This document shows positions 30,970 through 37,683 of a stretch of DNA of 37,683 nucleotides, piece by piece. The notes beneath the pieces were generated by a model, which did not search any database, had not been told where the DNA came from, and saw only the letters and a list, made by a program, of their open reading frames with translations. A program made the translations under genes and the position numbers. The stretch comes from Andeanibacterium sp036384795. Its GTDB lineage: Bacteria; Pseudomonadota; Alphaproteobacteria; Sphingomonadales; Sphingomonadaceae. The DNA lies in assembly GCA_036384795.1 (NCBI GenBank), contig DASVLP010000069.1, positions 1 through 37,683 on the forward strand. Direction: 5' to 3'. Each line of letters begins with the position of its first letter. The first letter of the stretch is position 1.

Positions 30970-33033
30970 TCACTGGCAGGCGAGGCACTCGTCGTAGTCG
31001 GTGCTTTCGGCCTTCAGCTCGATCTTCGGCGCGTCGGCGGTGTTGTCCGCCTCCACCCCGCCGGCGAACCCGGCGCGCTGCACGCTCTTCGACCGCAAGT
31101 AATAGAGCGACTTGATGCCTTTCTCCCATGCCTGGAAGTGCAGCATCATCAGGTCCCACTTGTCGACGTCGGCCGGGATGAACAGGTTGAGGCTCTGCGC
31201 CTGGTCGATGAACGGCGCGCGGTCGGCGGCGAACTCGAGCAGCCAGCGCTGGTCGATCTCGAAGCTGGTGCGATAGACCGCCTTTTCCTCAGGGGACAGG
31301 AAATCGAGATGCTGCACCGATCCGCCGCGCTCGAGGATCGAGTTCCACACGTTGGTCGAATCCTTGCTCTTCGCGGCGAGCAATTTCTCGAGGTACGGGT
31401 TCTTCACCACGAAGCTGCCCGACAGCGTCTTGTGGGTGTAGATGTTCGCCGGGATCGGCTCGATGCACGCGCTGGTGCCGCCGCAGATGATGCTGATCGA
31501 CGCGGTCGGCGCGATCGCCATCTTGCACGAAAAGCGCTCCATCACGCCCATGTCCTCGGCGTCGGGGCACGGTCCGCGCTCCTTGGCGAGCATCATCGAG
31601 GCCTCGTTGGCCCTGGCGTTGATGTGCTTGAACATCTTTAGGTTCCAGGCCTTGGCCATCGCGCTTTCGATCGCGATGCCCTTCATCTGCAGGAACGAGT
31701 GGAAGCCCATCACGCCCATGCCGACCGAGCGCTCGCGGCTAGCCGAGTACTTGGCGCGAGCCATCTCTTGCGGAGCGCGGTCGATGTAGTCCTGCAGCAC
31801 GTTGTCGAGGAAGCGCATCACGTCCTCGACGAACGCCTTGTCGCCCTGCCACTCGTCCCACTTTTCCAGGTTCAGCGAGGAAAGGCAGCACACCGCGGTG
31901 CGGTCGTTGCCCAAGTGGTCGACGCCGGTCGGCAGGGTGATTTCCGAGCACAAGTTCGAGGTCGAGACCTTGAGCCCGAGCTCGCGGTGATGCCTGGGCA
32001 TCATCCGGTTCACCGTGTCGGAGAACACGATGTACGGCTCACCGGTCGCCAGGCGGGTCTCGACGAGCTTCTGGAACAGGCTGCGCGCATCGACCGAGCC
32101 GCGCACGCTGCCGTCCTTCGGGCTCTTGAGCTGCCATTCCGCGCCGTCGCGCACCGCTTCCATGAACGCGTCGCTGACCAGCACCCCGTGGTGCAGGTTC
32201 AATGCCTTGCGATTAAAGTCGCCGCTGGGCTTCCTGATCTCGAGGAACTCCTCGATCTCCGGGTGGCTGATGTCGAGATAGCACGCGGCCGAGCCGCGCC
32301 GCAGCGAGCCCTGCGAAATCGCCAGAGTCAGGCTGTCCATCACCCGCACGAACGGGATGATCCCGCTGGTCTTGCCGTTGAGCCCCACCGGCTCGCCGAT
32401 TCCCCGCACGTTGCCCCAGTAAGTGCCGATCCCGCCGCCGCGGCTCGCGAGCCAGACGTTCTCGTTCCAGGTGCCGACGATCCCCTCGAGACTGTCGGAC
32501 ACCGAATTGAGGTAGCACGAAATCGGCAGGCCCCGGTTGGTGCCGCCGTTCGACAGCACCGGGGTCGCCGGCATGAACCACAGCTTGGAGATGTAATCGT
32601 ACAGCCGCTGGGCGTGCGCCTCGTCATCGGCGTAGGCGTCGGCGACGCGGGCGAACAGATCCTGGTAGTTCTCGCCCGGCAGCAGATAGCGGTCGGTCAG
32701 CGTGTCCTTGCCGAAGTCGGTCAGCAGCGCGTCGCGGCTGGTGTCGGTGACCACGTTGAAGCGGCGCGCGCGCACGCCCTTGGAATCGCCGCTGTCGGAA
32801 GACGCCGATTCTGCTTGGGCGACGGCCTTCACCGCTTGCGCCAGCGCGGCCGCCGCGGCGGTTTCGACCAGCAACTCGCTTCCGGGATCGCTCTTTTCCA
32901 TATCCACCGCCGAAGCCTCCGGCTTGTTCGTGCCTTTCCGGGCCGGAGCCTTGGCTTCGGCCGCTTCGCTTTCGATCACCGCGTCCGCGCCATCGAGGCC
33001 CATCGCCGCTTCATCTCCGGTCCTGAAATCCAT
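30970..33033 (-). CDS. nrdA: class Ia ribonucleotide reductase, alpha subunit
   Basis: 687 residues, the catalytic subunit reducing NDPs to dNDPs. Cysteines in their usual contexts: PISCYLNSVSDS and TAVCCLSSLNL (redox pair), STSNLCSEITLP (thiyl radical), and the C-terminal relay DECLACQ (C683, C686). The first ~85 residues are Ala/Glu-rich low complexity, not an ATP-cone, so the dATP off-switch is missing here; the beta subunit lacks one too. ATG 33033 follows GGGGGGCAGG; a TTG at 33066 is possible. A promoter and NrdR-box-like palindrome lie ~215-260 bp upstream. Confidence 0.96.
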   Translation of the reverse strand: MDFRTGDEAAMGLDGADAVIESEAAEAKAPARKGTNKPEASAVDMEKSDPGSELLVETAAAAALAQAVKAVAQAESASSDSGDSKGVRARRFNVVTDTSRDALLTDFGKDTLTDRYLLPGENYQDLFARVADAYADDEAHAQRLYDYISKLWFMPATPVLSNGGTNRGLPISCYLNSVSDSLEGIVGTWNENVWLASRGGGIGTYWGNVRGIGEPVGLNGKTSGIIPFVRVMDSLTLAISQGSLRRGSAACYLDISHPEIEEFLEIRKPSGDFNRKALNLHHGVLVSDAFMEAVRDGAEWQLKSPKDGSVRGSVDARSLFQKLVETRLATGEPYIVFSDTVNRMMPRHHRELGLKVSTSNLCSEITLPTGVDHLGNDRTAVCCLSSLNLEKWDEWQGDKAFVEDVMRFLDNVLQDYIDRAPQEMARAKYSASRERSVGMGVMGFHSFLQMKGIAIESAMAKAWNLKMFKHINARANEASMMLAKERGPCPDAEDMGVMERFSCKMAIAPTASISIICGGTSACIEPIPANIYTHKTLSGSFVVKNPYLEKLLAAKSKDSTNVWNSILERGGSVQHLDFLSPEEKAVYRTSFEIDQRWLLEFAADRAPFIDQAQSLNLFIPADVDKWDLMMLHFQAWEKGIKSLYYLRSKSVQRAGFAGGVEADNTADAPKIELKAESTDYDECLACQ

Positions 33034-33244
33034 GCCTGCCCCCCGAATTCCGACTGTTTCCGCCAACGGTTACGCGCGGACCCATGTTCCGCTTTCGTTC
33101 GAATCGGCAGCAAGGCGTCCAGACTACCAATTCGCGGGGCGCAAAAGGGAAAAACTTATCCCCCATCTGTCCCCAGCCATCGTCTCGAGGGCACCTTTCG
33201 ACCCGTCGCCACCGTAGCCAAGGCCGATCGCCGTGCGCATACGG

Positions 33245-33273
33245 AATCTAGGTCTTGTAGGTGCCTATCGCAA
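33245..33273 (-). promoter_or_regulatory. sigma70-type promoter candidate for nrdA
   Basis: On the minus strand TTGCGA (33273-33268), a 17-bp spacer and TAGATT (33250-33245) form a good promoter match. It would produce a ~200-nt leader before nrdA. The NrdR-box-like palindrome sits immediately upstream of the -35. Confidence 0.5.
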
Positions 33274-33278
33274 TATGA

Positions 33279-33294
33279 CCACTATCCATAGTGC
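33279..33294. promoter_or_regulatory. NrdR-box-like palindrome upstream of nrdA
   Basis: CACTAT-CC-ATAGTG (33280-33293) is a perfect 6-bp-arm palindrome. Against the general NrdR-box form (acaCwAtATaTwGwgT) it agrees at 12 of 16 positions by eye. NrdR is the ATP-cone repressor of ribonucleotide reductase genes and usually binds two boxes; a convincing second box one to three turns away was not found. Confidence 0.5.
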
Positions 33295-33319
33295 TGGAGG
33301 CGCGAATCGTGCGCAAGAG

Positions 33320-33338
33320 GGTAAATCGGCGATTTACC
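33320..33338. promoter_or_regulatory. perfect 19-bp palindrome between nrdA and pepF
   Basis: GGTAAATCG (33320-33328), central G, CGATTTACC (33330-33338): nine-base arms without mismatch. It lies in the divergent nrdA/pepF region (33034-33611), which holds no supported gene; the part from 33340 to 33540 shows only a GAAAA-AA-TTTTC motif. A dimeric repressor site is likely; no regulator is nearby. Confidence 0.5.
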
Positions 33339-33547
33339 GAACATGACGCCGCGATGACCCGGTGTATTGCCCCGGCAAGACAGGCGACGCGTGGACCGAA
33401 CTCGGCCCGCGCGGCGCGCAAGAGCGAAAATGAATCGGTGAAAAAATTTTCGCCGCCCGGAAAGCCGCCGACCGGAAAAACCGTCTTCCCCGTCGTCCTG
33501 CTTGCGAGCGCGGGGCGCCAGCTTCCAAAAAGACGACACCGTCCGGC

Positions 33548-33575
33548 TTGCGCCGTTCCTCCCTTGCGATAGCCT
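33548..33575 (+). promoter_or_regulatory. promoter candidate for pepF
   Basis: TTGCGC (33548-33553), a 16-bp spacer and TAGCCT (33570-33575) lie ~36 bp before the ATG of pepF, leaving room for the AAGGA ribosome site. The match is partial. Confidence 0.3.
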
Positions 33576-33611
33576 GTGCCGGTAGGTCGCAGCGCCGCAA
33601 AAGGACCCGTC

Positions 33612-35489
33612 ATGCTCGCAATCGATCGCCGTGGAGTGCTTGCCGCTTCCGCCGCCTTGCCGTTCGTCAAATCCATTCCGGCGCTCGCGGCCGAGGCGGC
33701 CGCGGCCGCGGCCGGGACCTCCGGCGCCGCGTGGGACCTGACCGATCTCTACCCCGACTGGGCCGCGTGGGACGCCGCGCGCAAGGGCGTGCTCGCCGCG
33801 TTGCCGCGGCTGGCGGCCTACAAGGGGCACCTCGGCGACAGCGCGGAGGCGATGACCAAGGCGCTCACCGACAATTCGGACGTCTCGAAAACCGCGAGCC
33901 GGGTGTTCGTCTATGCCGAGCTGGCGGGCGATGCCGACTTGCGCAACTCCGCCAACCAGGAACGGCGCGGGCAGGCGCAGGACATGTTCGCCGCCTATGG
34001 CGAGGCGACCTCGTGGGTCGCGCCCGAAGTGCTGGCGCTGGGCAAGGATAAAGTCGAAGGCTTCGTCGCCCAAAGCCCGGTGCTGAAGAAGCGTTTCGCC
34101 TTCGGCCTGCGCGATACCTTGCGCATGGCCGCGCACACGCTCGACGCGAAAGGCGAGGCGATCCTCGCGTCGGCTTCCTCGCCGCTCGAGGGGCCGGAGG
34201 ACATCCGCGGGCAGATCGTCGCGGCGGACATTCCCTGGCCGACGGTCACCTTGTCCGACGGGCGCATGCAGCGCCTCGACGACCAGGGCTACACCCTGAC
34301 CCGCGACGCGCCCAGCCGCGACGACCGCAAGCTGGTGTTCGAGAAGTTCTTCACCACCTATGGCGCGTACAATCACTCGCTCGGGGCGGCTTACGCGGCC
34401 AAGGTCAAGGGCGACATCTTCCGCGCCAAGGCCCGCAACTACAAGACCACGCTGGCCTTCGCGCTCGACGGGCCGAACATCCCGGAGAGCGTCTATCGCA
34501 CGCTGGTCGCCGAGACGGATGCCGGCCTGCCGCAGCTCCACCGCTATTTCGCGTTGCGCCGCAAGCTGCTGAAGCTGCCCGACATCGGCTATTACGACAT
34601 CTACCCGCCGCTGGTTTCGCTGGACCGCAAGTTCACCATTCCGGAAATGCGCGCCACCGTGCTGCAGGTGCTCGCGCCGCTCGGGCCCGACTACGTCGCG
34701 GAGCTGGCGAAGGACACCGCGGCCAAATGGATGGACCCGCTGCCGCGACCGGGAAAGGCCTCGGGCGCGTACATGGAAGGGGGCGCCTACGACGTGCACC
34801 CCTACCTGCTCTTGAACCTCGGCGAAAACTACGAGGGGATGACCACCTTCGCGCACGAATGGGGCCACGCGATGCACACGATGCTGGCGAACCGCGCCCA
34901 GCCGTTCGAGCTGGCGAGCTATGCCACGTTCATCGCCGAGATCGCCTCGACCTGCAACGAAGTGCTGCTGGCGCAATACATGCTCGGCCGCGCGAAGACG
35001 CCGGAGGAGAAGATCTTCTACCTCGGCGTCCAGCTCGAGAACCTGCGCGGCACGTTCTTCCGCCAGACCCAGTTCGCCGAGTTCGAGCTGAAGGCGCACG
35101 AGCTCGCCGAAGCCGGCGAAGGCGTGTCGGGCGAAAAGTTCAACCAGGTCTACATGGACATCCTGCGCCGCTACATGGGCCCGGACATGATCCTGCCCGA
35201 CTACATCGCGAACGAGTGGGCCTATGTGCCGCACTTCTTCCGCTCGGACTTCTATTACGTCTACCAGTACGCGACCTCGATCACCGCGGGCACCTGGTTC
35301 GCGCATTCGGTGCTGAACGGCGGCGCGAAGGAGCGCGAGAACTACCTCGACGTGCTGCGCGCGGGCGCGTCGGACTATCCGGTGGCGATCCTGCAGAAAG
35401 CCGGCCTCGATATGACCAGGCCCGAGCCGTACCGCCAGCTGGTCGCGACGTTCAAGGATACGATGGACAAGATCGAGGCGCTGCTGTGA
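33612..35489 (+). CDS. pepF: M3 family oligoendopeptidase F, Tat-exported
   Basis: 625 residues, a zinc metallopeptidase cutting short peptides. HEWGHAMH carries the HExxH site (His415, Glu416, His419), with the third ligand Glu expected in FIAEIASTCNE about 25 residues later. The N-terminus is a twin-arginine signal: DRRGVLAASAALPFV followed by an ALAA cleavage region, unlike cytoplasmic PepF proteins. ATG 33612 has AAGGA 6 nt upstream and starts just before the RR motif. It probably degrades oligopeptides in the periplasm for nutrition, folded before export. It converges with the MFS gene (4 bp). Confidence 0.93.
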   Translation: MLAIDRRGVLAASAALPFVKSIPALAAEAAAAAAGTSGAAWDLTDLYPDWAAWDAARKGVLAALPRLAAYKGHLGDSAEAMTKALTDNSDVSKTASRVFVYAELAGDADLRNSANQERRGQAQDMFAAYGEATSWVAPEVLALGKDKVEGFVAQSPVLKKRFAFGLRDTLRMAAHTLDAKGEAILASASSPLEGPEDIRGQIVAADIPWPTVTLSDGRMQRLDDQGYTLTRDAPSRDDRKLVFEKFFTTYGAYNHSLGAAYAAKVKGDIFRAKARNYKTTLAFALDGPNIPESVYRTLVAETDAGLPQLHRYFALRRKLLKLPDIGYYDIYPPLVSLDRKFTIPEMRATVLQVLAPLGPDYVAELAKDTAAKWMDPLPRPGKASGAYMEGGAYDVHPYLLLNLGENYEGMTTFAHEWGHAMHTMLANRAQPFELASYATFIAEIASTCNEVLLAQYMLGRAKTPEEKIFYLGVQLENLRGTFFRQTQFAEFELKAHELAEAGEGVSGEKFNQVYMDILRRYMGPDMILPDYIANEWAYVPHFFRSDFYYVYQYATSITAGTWFAHSVLNGGAKERENYLDVLRAGASDYPVAILQKAGLDMTRPEPYRQLVATFKDTMDKIEALL

Positions 35490-35493
35490 GGCG

Positions 35494-36774
35494 CTAGCCG
35501 GCGCGGCCTTCCCGAACCGCCGCGACGTCCGGCCCGACGTGGCGCGCGGCGAGGAAGTAATGCGCGGCCGCCCACAGGTAGATCATCGCAGTGATCGCCA
35601 TGGCGTAGGCAAGGCCTTCGGCGCGGCCGTAGCCGGGGGCGAGCCGGTCGCTCAGCCCGCCGACGATCAGCGCGCCGAAGCCCTGCCCGATCAGCGTATA
35701 GATGCCGTTGAGCAGCGCCGAGCCGGTCGCGCGCATGCGCGAGTGCAGCAGGTTCTGGAACACCCCGTAAGTGACGCCGAGATACGTGTACTGGAACAGC
35801 GCCGCGACGAACACGAGGACCAGCAGCAGCGTGGCATCGCCGCGGGTGATCCCGAGGATGTAGATCGGAGTGGCGACCAGCAGGCACGCGCCTGGAATGA
35901 GCGCATAGAGTGCGGGTTTCGTCGGCCCGAACCGATCGGCGAGTTTGCCCCCGGCATAGACCGAGATCGCTCCCGGCAGGCTGCCGAGCAGCGCCGACCA
36001 CAGCGCCGCCTGCGCGAGCGACATCGCGAACTCGCGCACCAGCAGGAAGGTGAAGAAGCCGTTGAGCCCGTACCCGACGAGCGAGGCGAGAGTCGATCCG
36101 GCCAGCAGGTGCCGCGCGCTCGGCAGCACGACCAGGCGCTTCAGCACCGCCCACAACGAAGGCACCGCATCGCTCGCCTCGCGGTCGTAACGGCCGCGCG
36201 GCGGGTCGGCGATCAGCAGCCAGGCGGCGATCGCCAGCAGCGCGCCCGGCAGGGTGGCGATCAGGAACGCATCGCGCCAGCCGAGCTCTTGCCCGACCCA
36301 GCCGCCGCCTGCCGCGCCGATGAATGCGCCGATCGGCGGCGAGAGCATCAGGATCGACATCGCCGTCGCGCGCTTCTCGGGCGGAAAGTAGTCGCCGAGC
36401 ACCGACTGGTTGGCCGGCAATCCGACCGCCTCGCCGACGCCGACGCCGACCCGGGCGAGCAGCAGCTGCGTGTAGTTGGCAACGAACCCGCACGCGGCGG
36501 TGGCGAGCGACCACAGCAACGTGCCGATCACGATCAACGGCAGGCGCCGGCCGCGCTCGGCATAGCGCGCAACCGCGATCCCGAGCGTCACGTTGAGCAC
36601 CGCGAACGCAAGCCCGGTCAGCAGCCCGACCTGGGTGTCGCTGAGGGCGAACTCCTTCTGCACCGGCACCGCGAGCACGTTCATCACGATGCGGTCGACG
36701 AAGCCGACCGTGACGATGCCGGTCAGCAGCCACAGCGCGAGCCATGGCGAATCGCGGCGGGTTGAAATGCCCAG
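35494..36774 (-). CDS. MFS transporter, spinster-like, probable non-AUG start
   Basis: About 426 residues with 12 transmembrane helices. Family stretches: VLAVPVQKEFALSDTQVGLLTGLAF, the GVGVGEAVGLPANQSVLGDYFPPEKRATAMS loop, and GWRDAFLI. The first standard in-frame start (GTG 36687) would remove TM1, yet the frame continues upstream with a good TM1 (LALWLLTGIVTVGFVDRIV). No ATG, GTG or TTG precedes it in frame; CTG 36774 lies 5 nt after GGGAGG, and ATT 36768 is an alternative. I used CTG. Its ribosome site overlaps the stop of the ferritin-like gene, so they form one operon. The substrate is unknown. Confidence 0.8.
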   Translation of the reverse strand: MGISTRRDSPWLALWLLTGIVTVGFVDRIVMNVLAVPVQKEFALSDTQVGLLTGLAFAVLNVTLGIAVARYAERGRRLPLIVIGTLLWSLATAACGFVANYTQLLLARVGVGVGEAVGLPANQSVLGDYFPPEKRATAMSILMLSPPIGAFIGAAGGGWVGQELGWRDAFLIATLPGALLAIAAWLLIADPPRGRYDREASDAVPSLWAVLKRLVVLPSARHLLAGSTLASLVGYGLNGFFTFLLVREFAMSLAQAALWSALLGSLPGAISVYAGGKLADRFGPTKPALYALIPGACLLVATPIYILGITRGDATLLLVLVFVAALFQYTYLGVTYGVFQNLLHSRMRATGSALLNGIYTLIGQGFGALIVGGLSDRLAPGYGRAEGLAYAMAITAMIYLWAAAHYFLAARHVGPDVAAVREGRAG

Positions 36775-36784
36775 AAAGCCCTCC

Positions 36785-37456
36785 CTAGTTGGCGAGAGCG
36801 TATTCCGAAGCGTCCTCGTCCGGCCAGTGTTGTAGCCGCGGCGCGTTGCGGCGCAAGAACAGCGCGGGCAGCTTCACCAGCATCAGCGACTTGTGGATCC
36901 AGTAGTCCGCCCAGCGCTCGCGCCAGCGCGCGGTCTGGCGCCGGTGCGCGGTGAGCCAGGCCTCGTAGGGCATCCAGTGATCGGGCTCGTCCTTCTCGAC
37001 CACCTGGAAGATCCGCAGCATGCCTTTGTCGGCCCGCACGTGCGGGTTCTTCAGCAGCACTTCGACCTGGGTCATTCCGCGCTGCTCGGTGAGCATGATC
37101 ACCCGGCAGAGCTTCTCGAACTCGCCCGGATCGGCGACGATCGCCGCGGTGTCGAGCTCGTCGATCGAGCAGCCGAACACCGCCTGGATGAAATTGTCGA
37201 TGTGTCCGCACGTGCGGTCGACCTTCAGCGGCATGCGCTTGTTCAGTTCGAACCAGCGGCGAAACATCCGGTAATGCTTGTGCTCGTCCGCGCGGTGCTT
37301 CTCGATCGCGGCGATGAACGTCGCATCGTTCGGACAATGCAGCCGCGCCGCCTCGAGCACCCGATCGAGCGAAGTGTAGCCGCGGTGTTCGTTGTAGATG
37401 TAGATCGACGCGAGAACGTCGAGGAATCGTGCGCGAAATGCGGCGACGGGATGCAT
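36785..37456 (-). CDS. ferritin-like diiron protein
   Basis: 223 residues. A four-helix ferritin-like core carries candidate metal ligands: NEHRG (Glu), ADEHKHY (Glu-x-x-His), LTEQRG (Glu) and KDEPDHW (Glu-x-x-His), the arrangement of a carboxylate-bridged diiron site. A C-terminal basic/hydrophobic segment (WIHKSLMLVKLPALFL) could dock on a membrane. The family is known only as ferritin-like in sphingomonads; oxidase, hydroxylase or iron-sensing roles are all possible. ATG 37456 has a weak ribosome site. It is probably co-transcribed with the MFS gene 10 bp downstream. Confidence 0.8.
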   Translation of the reverse strand: MHPVAAFRARFLDVLASIYIYNEHRGYTSLDRVLEAARLHCPNDATFIAAIEKHRADEHKHYRMFRRWFELNKRMPLKVDRTCGHIDNFIQAVFGCSIDELDTAAIVADPGEFEKLCRVIMLTEQRGMTQVEVLLKNPHVRADKGMLRIFQVVEKDEPDHWMPYEAWLTAHRRQTARWRERWADYWIHKSLMLVKLPALFLRRNAPRLQHWPDEDASEYALAN

Positions 37457-37520
37457 GTCCGCAAAATGTCACGATTCGCGGTTCCGTTCCAGCGGGATGA
37501 GCGCCCGCGGGAAAGGCGTG

Positions 37521-37683
37521 TCAACTCAGGTATTCGGCACTCGTCCTCGCGGCGACGTCCTCGGCGGTGACGCCGGGGGCGAGTTCGGCGAGGCGGAAGG
37601 GCGAGTGGTGGTCGGGCCGTTGGAACACCGCGAGGTCGGTGACGATCATGTCGACCACGTTCCTGCCGGTGAGCGGCAGGGTG
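37521..37683 (-). CDS. 3-oxoacid CoA-transferase, beta subunit, 3' end
   Basis: The last 53 codons of a gene entering from the right edge: TLPLTGRNVVDMIVTDLAVF, RLAELAPGVTAEDVAART and a TGA at 37521-37523. The LPLTG-VDMIVTDLAVF stretch and the ELAPGV-EDV-T ending are typical of the B subunit of succinyl-CoA:3-ketoacid or adipate/acetate CoA-transferases; the catalytic Glu lies outside the window. Normally an A-subunit gene precedes it. Which acid it uses cannot be told from this end. Confidence 0.85.
   Translation of the reverse strand, partial: TLPLTGRNVVDMIVTDLAVFQRPDHHSPFRLAELAPGVTAEDVAARTSAEYLS

Noticed and set aside
31699..33291. 530-codon frame antisense to nrdA
   Set aside because: Shadow frame; nrdA is unmistakable on the other strand.
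33248..33676. Minus-strand frame in the nrdA-pepF gap
   Set aside because: It overlaps the pepF start, has no ribosome site and no family resemblance, and crosses the palindromes.
1..37683. CRISPR array, integrase, transposase or prophage genes
   Set aside because: No regularly spaced repeats and no recombinase or phage domains were found in any frame examined.

Overview
The window looks like a chromosomal segment of a high-G+C alphaproteobacterium, most likely of the order Sphingomonadales. The pointers are a long TonB-dependent receptor with a Sphingomonas-type N-terminus, a spinster-like MFS transporter, class Ia ribonucleotide reductase genes separated by unrelated genes, lipoproteins with clean lipoboxes, and many short intergenic C/G hairpins. 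Placement is by family resemblance only. Most of the window is ordinary housekeeping and accessory-metabolic DNA; both ends cut through genes.

Layout. 1-2340: radical SAM protein (cut at the left edge) translationally coupled to a DUF4130-UdgX uracil-DNA glycosylase fusion. 2348-4775 (minus): ChaN-like protein, an NTF2-like lipoprotein and an aldo/keto reductase, divergent from a TonB-dependent receptor (5009-8176). 8242-13055 (plus): nitronate monooxygenase, PutA, Dcd. 13094-14604 (minus): SDR plus NTF2-like pair. 14788-16098: unknown secreted protein. 16181-16255: tRNA-Gly(GCC). 16429-17962: thioredoxin-TPR protein and a LonSB-domain protein. 17966-21177 (minus): argB, lipoprotein, yggT, lipoprotein, marC-like. 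21333-24213: nuclease, several very small genes, DUF486, zinc ribbon and hypothetical genes.

24214-28213 is the most accessory stretch: a structured-looking intergenic region, a 27-codon ORF with a strong Shine-Dalgarno, a hypothetical gene with a doubtful 3' end, an orphan yjhX, a DUF4160-DUF2442 pair behind an inverted repeat, and a minus-strand locus of lower G+C made of DUF5343, a HEPN-motif protein and a broken winged-helix gene abutting nrdB. The DUF5343-HEPN pair (8-base overlap, candidate RNase motif, palindrome covering the Shine-Dalgarno) is the best candidate here for an uncharacterised toxin-antitoxin or defence module.

28210-33033: nrdB and nrdA (both minus), separated by two DUF2171 paralogues and a PepSY-TM protein. 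Neither subunit shows an ATP-cone, and a NrdR-box-like palindrome with a sigma70-type promoter lies upstream of nrdA. 33612-37683: Tat-exported oligoendopeptidase F, an MFS transporter with an apparently non-canonical start, a ferritin-like protein, and the 3' end of a CoA-transferase beta subunit.

Functionally the window links dNTP supply and DNA quality (nrdAB, dcd, UdgX/radical SAM), amino-acid metabolism (putA, argB), nutrient uptake (TonB receptor, MFS) and proteostasis (thioredoxin-TPR, LonSB, PepF). No insertion sequence, integrase, prophage or CRISPR array was seen.
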